Position numbers and translations under genes: made by a program | From: Alphaproteobacteria bacterium MarineAlpha3_Bin4 | Lineage (GTDB): Bacteria; Pseudomonadota; Alphaproteobacteria; Rhodospirillales; Casp-alpha2 | Direction of reading: 5' to 3' | Assembly: GCA_002938045.1 (NCBI GenBank) | Contig: PTLJ01000081.1 | Location: forward strand, 1-7,045 | DNA: 7,045 bases | In this document: piece after piece, positions 4,881 to 7,045 of the stretch | How the letters are laid out: every line of letters begins with the position of its first letter | How positions within the stretch are numbered: the stretch's first letter is position 1 | The notes under the pieces: model-generated | Seen by the model: the letters and a program-made list of their open reading frames with translations, nothing else | Database searches by the model: none | Told to the model about the DNA's origin: nothing

Positions 4881-6431
4881 TCATTGCGCCAGCCTTGCTT
4901 CGTCCGGGACGAATTTGATGAACCAGCCTTTGCCGATCAGGCGCTTGACAGCCTCAAGATCGGGCGCAAAATATCGGTCTTCCGTAAAAGGCGCGGCTAT
5001 TTCACGAATTCCTCCGACGACTTCCTCAAGCACTTTGCTGGATTTTGCCGGCCGCCTGAATTCCAGCCCTTGACAAGCGGCAAGAAGTTCGACCGCGACT
5101 ATCGCCGCCGCGTTTTCCGTCATCTCCGACAGTCGGCGCGCGGCGTGTGTCGCCATGCTGACAAAGTCTTCGTGGTTGCCGATTGTCGGAATGGTATCCG
5201 TGCTTACCGGGTTAGCGAGGTGCTTGTTCTCACTCGCGAGGGCCGCCGCTGTAACCTGCGCAGCCATGAAGCCGGAATCGAGGCCGCTCGTGCCGGCGAG
5301 GAACGCTGGTAGCTTGCTATGGTTGGCATCGGTAAGGAGAGCAATCCGCCGCTCGGACATAGCGCCGATCTCACATAGCGGCAGAGCAACGACATCGGCA
5401 GCCATTCCAATGGGCTCTGCATGAAAGTTTCCGCCATAAAGGATGTCTCCTGTTTCGGCATCGACCAACGGATTGTCGGTAACCGCGTTGATCTCTCTGT
5501 TGATGATCTCGGCACTGAACCGAAGGAAGTCCAAACAAGAACCCATGACCTGGGGTTGGCATCGTAAGCAATAGGGATCTTGGACCCGCCCGTCCCGCTT
5601 CGCCTGATCCTGAATCTCACTTGAGTCCAACAGTGATCGATAAACAGCAGCAATATCTACCTGACCCAGTTGCTGTCGGAGTTCCTGAATTCGTGGGTCG
5701 AACGCCGAGGCTTGTCCGAGCGTCGCCTCCATGCTCAACGCACCGGCGATAACGGCCGCCGCGAACACCGATTCCGCCTGGAAAAGGCCGTCAACCGCGA
5801 GCGCCGTGGATGCTTGGGTGCCATTGATCATGGCGAGTCCTTCCTTCGCTGCTAATCGAAACGGGGGGATCCCAGCGGCGTCCAATGCCGCCTGGGCCGA
5901 TTCCGACTTTTCATTACACCGAAATTCCCCTTCTCCGATGAGTGTCGCCGCCAGATGCGCGAGCGGTGCCAAATCGCCTGATGCGCCGACGGACCCTTTT
6001 GACGGCACGACGGAAACCAGTCCCGAATTGAAGAGCACTATCAGAGCGTCGATGAGTTCACGCCGGACACCGGAGAATCCGGTTGCTAGAGCATTAATCT
6101 TTAGGACCAATATCCATCGCACGACGTGATCCGGTAGCCACGGGCCTGTTCCGGCCGCGTTGGAGAGCACTATTCGGCGCTGCAGCTCGGCCACATCCTC
6201 GGCCGCTATGGAACGGTCAGAGAGAGTGCCTACACCCGTATTCACGCCGTACGTGCGCTGACCGGACTCGACGATGTTTCGCACTAGACTGGAAGCCTTG
6301 TCGACAGCTTGATAGCTTTCCGGCACGAGTTGCAAAGAAACGCCGGGTGAAGCCAAGGTTCTCAAGTCGGCAAAAGTCAGGCATCCCGGAACCAGGACCA
6401 ATGACTTTATGCTATTTTCGTTTTCTGTCAT
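4881..6431 (-). CDS. MIO-type aromatic amino acid ammonia-lyase, HutH (histidine ammonia-lyase)-like
   Basis: The family removes ammonia from aromatic amino acids (histidine to urocanate in HutH) using the self-made electrophile MIO. The protein has 516 aa, the usual length for HutH. It carries YGVNTGVGTLS (Tyr61), the MIO triad A150-S151-G152 in GSVGASGDLAPLAHLA, NGTQAST (Asn203), RVQDPYCLRCQPQVMG (Gln284, Tyr287, Arg290), GGNFHAEP (Phe336), and NHEDFVSM (Glu421). By offset these match the Pseudomonas putida HAL active-site set, except that the histidine equivalent to HAL His83 is Asn91 (LSNAAGTG). The loop usually read PTSANQEDHVSM is PTIGNHEDFVSM. Fold and ammonia-lyase (or aminomutase) chemistry are fairly secure, but histidine specificity is not. 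I chose ATG 6431, which has GGAG six bases upstream. An in-frame GTG at 6443 lacks a ribosome site. No hutU, hutI or hutG lies in the window. Confidence 0.9.
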   Translation of the reverse strand: MTENENSIKSLVLVPGCLTFADLRTLASPGVSLQLVPESYQAVDKASSLVRNIVESGQRTYGVNTGVGTLSDRSIAAEDVAELQRRIVLSNAAGTGPWLPDHVVRWILVLKINALATGFSGVRRELIDALIVLFNSGLVSVVPSKGSVGASGDLAPLAHLAATLIGEGEFRCNEKSESAQAALDAAGIPPFRLAAKEGLAMINGTQASTALAVDGLFQAESVFAAAVIAGALSMEATLGQASAFDPRIQELRQQLGQVDIAAVYRSLLDSSEIQDQAKRDGRVQDPYCLRCQPQVMGSCLDFLRFSAEIINREINAVTDNPLVDAETGDILYGGNFHAEPIGMAADVVALPLCEIGAMSERRIALLTDANHSKLPAFLAGTSGLDSGFMAAQVTAAALASENKHLANPVSTDTIPTIGNHEDFVSMATHAARRLSEMTENAAAIVAVELLAACQGLEFRRPAKSSKVLEEVVGGIREIAAPFTEDRYFAPDLEAVKRLIGKGWFIKFVPDEARLAQ

Positions 6432-6491
6432 TTTGCACTCCACTTAATAAAATTCAAAACTCTACCTGAAGACTTGTTGTTGCAAATCGAT

Positions 6492-6503
6492 TCCCCGCGG
6501 GGA
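6492..6503. repeat. Perfect 12-bp palindrome upstream of the lyase gene
   Basis: The sequence TCCCCGCGGGGA is a perfect inverted repeat, 61 bases before the lyase ATG, in otherwise AT-leaning DNA. Its place between gene and probable promoter fits an operator for a dimeric regulator, though no regulator gene is visible. No T-run follows on either strand, so it is not a typical terminator. Confidence 0.4.
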
Positions 6504-6592
6504 TCAAGTTCACCAATTATCAGCGAAGTGAGCAACATAGCCTGGAAATCTATCTGTTCTTCGACAGACAGCGTCTCTCATTGGCGCATGTG

Positions 6593-6823
6593 CTATGAGA
6601 TTAGGCCTGCAGCTGCTACACTTATAGCACTGCGAAAAACGAACAACCCGCCTGCGCTAAGTGGCTCTGCAAATAACGCAGCGATTGGCAGCCCGCAAAT
6701 GGCACGAATACCAAAGACCATGGCAAAGCCACCTGCTGCTGGCACTATATTGCCGGTACGAGAAAGTCGTTGGTATGGGCAACCCCAATAGGGTGCAAGG
6801 TAGTGCTTAAGCCGTGGAAACAA
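6593..6823 (-). pseudogene. Possible relic of a membrane transporter gene (weak EamA/DMT resemblance)
   Basis: This minus-strand frame of about 76 codons opens with a TTG lacking a ribosome site and directly follows a stop codon. Its second half is hydrophobic, with pieces such as FAMVFGIRAICGLPIAALF, AEPLSAGGLFVFRSAIS and VAAAGLIS before a TAG stop. The Glu-Pro-Leu-Ser turn followed by a hydrophobic helix recalls EamA/DMT permeases. A functional permease would be about 300 residues, so this can only be a fragment, or the resemblance is chance. Codons are less GC-rich than in the genes to the left. Confidence 0.2.
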
Positions 6824-6930
6824 TGGCTATCCCGATCAGCCCATAACCCGATATCGCGGACATAGCCAGCAACGCGCAGACGCAGGCCAAGATCAGCACA
6901 CGGCCACTCTCGTCCATCGCTGGGTCGCAG

Positions 6931-6959
6931 TTGAGTAAGCAGGAACCCCGCATTATATT
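6931..6959 (+). promoter_or_regulatory. Sigma70-type promoter for the gene starting at 7007
   Basis: A -35 box TTGAGT (6931-6936) and a -10 box TATATT (6954-6959) are separated by exactly 17 bases. The start of transcription would be near 6966, leaving a leader of about 40 bases with a good ribosome site before the ATG at 7007. The -10 box is identical to the one proposed for the cysE operon. Confidence 0.55.
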
Positions 6960-7006
6960 ACTTGAACTGAGCACGATAAAGACCGACGGGGGAAGGAGCC
7001 GTACCG

Positions 7007-7045
7007 ATGGCAGACGCGGAGCCAGTGGTAATACCGGCCGGGCAC
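7007..7045 (+). CDS. Start of an unidentified gene, cut by the right edge (13 codons)
   Basis: ATG 7007 opens a frame reading MADAEPVVIPAGH to the window end. A strong ribosome site GGAAGGAG (6991-6998) lies eight bases before it, and a well-spaced promoter lies further upstream, so translation here is likely even though only 13 residues are visible. The peptide is too short to assign a family. It is divergent from the lyase gene across the long intergenic stretch, so a functional link (regulator or transporter for the lyase) is possible but not shown. Confidence 0.55.
   Translation, partial: MADAEPVVIPAGH

Larger units (their letters stand above)
6432..7006. other. Long intergenic stretch without a convincing complete gene
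   Basis: About 575 bases separate the divergent lyase gene and the plus-strand gene entering at the right edge. The stretch looks less GC-rich than the genes to the left. It contains a 12-bp palindrome near the lyase start, a hydrophobic minus-strand frame at 6593-6823, a very short hydrophobic minus-strand frame at 6807-6953, and a plus-strand promoter at 6931-6959. None of the open frames has a good start with a ribosome site. A lyase promoter must lie here, but I could not pick -35 and -10 boxes with good spacing. Confidence 0.6.

Noticed and set aside
6432..6443. GTG start for the lyase
   Set aside because: No ribosome site before the GTG; the ATG at 6431 has GGAG at six bases spacing, formed within this same stretch.
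6474..6791. 105-codon plus-strand frame
   Set aside because: TTG start with no ribosome site, compositionally odd product, and it would run into the lyase regulatory region; no recognisable domain.

Overview
The window looks like part of an alphaproteobacterial chromosome, possibly Rhodospirillales-like. The evidence is the combination of an IscR-type Rrf2 regulator, two cysteine desulfurases and a SufB scaffold in one operon, a divergent small alpha/beta hydrolase, and fairly GC-rich codon use. The lineage is inferred from gene order and sequence flavour only.

Left part, positions 1-3914, minus strand (read right to left): a five-gene iron-sulfur cluster operon, cysE (serine O-acetyltransferase) > iscR (Fe-S-sensing repressor) > NifS/IscS-like cysteine desulfurase > iscS > sufB (cut by the left edge). 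Gaps are 64, 49, 43 and 29 bases. The logic is sulfur supply (CysE makes the cysteine precursor), sulfur mobilisation (two desulfurases) and cluster assembly (SufB), with IscR as the likely feedback regulator. cysE has no ATG, GTG or TTG at its homology-supported start. A good Shine-Dalgarno instead precedes ATT, which would encode the family-typical Met-Phe-Lys N-terminus.

Positions 3915-4150 are an AT-rich divergent control region. It holds a well-spaced sigma70-type promoter facing cysE (TTGATC, 17 bases, TATATT), overlapped by a 25-bp sequence resembling a type 1 IscR site. Rightward from this region runs a small alpha/beta hydrolase (4151-4798).

Positions 4881-6431, minus strand: a full-length MIO-type aromatic amino acid ammonia-lyase of the HutH family, convergent with the hydrolase. 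The MIO triad Ala-Ser-Gly and nearly all expected active-site residues are present, but the histidine of the usual Ser-His selectivity pair is Asn. No other histidine-utilisation gene is in the window, so its substrate is uncertain.

Positions 6432-7006 hold no convincing complete gene. They contain a perfect 12-bp GC palindrome upstream of the lyase, a hydrophobic reading frame that may be a transporter relic, and a good promoter leading to a new plus-strand gene whose first 13 codons (7007-7045) are visible. I found no mobile element, CRISPR array, tRNA or rRNA.
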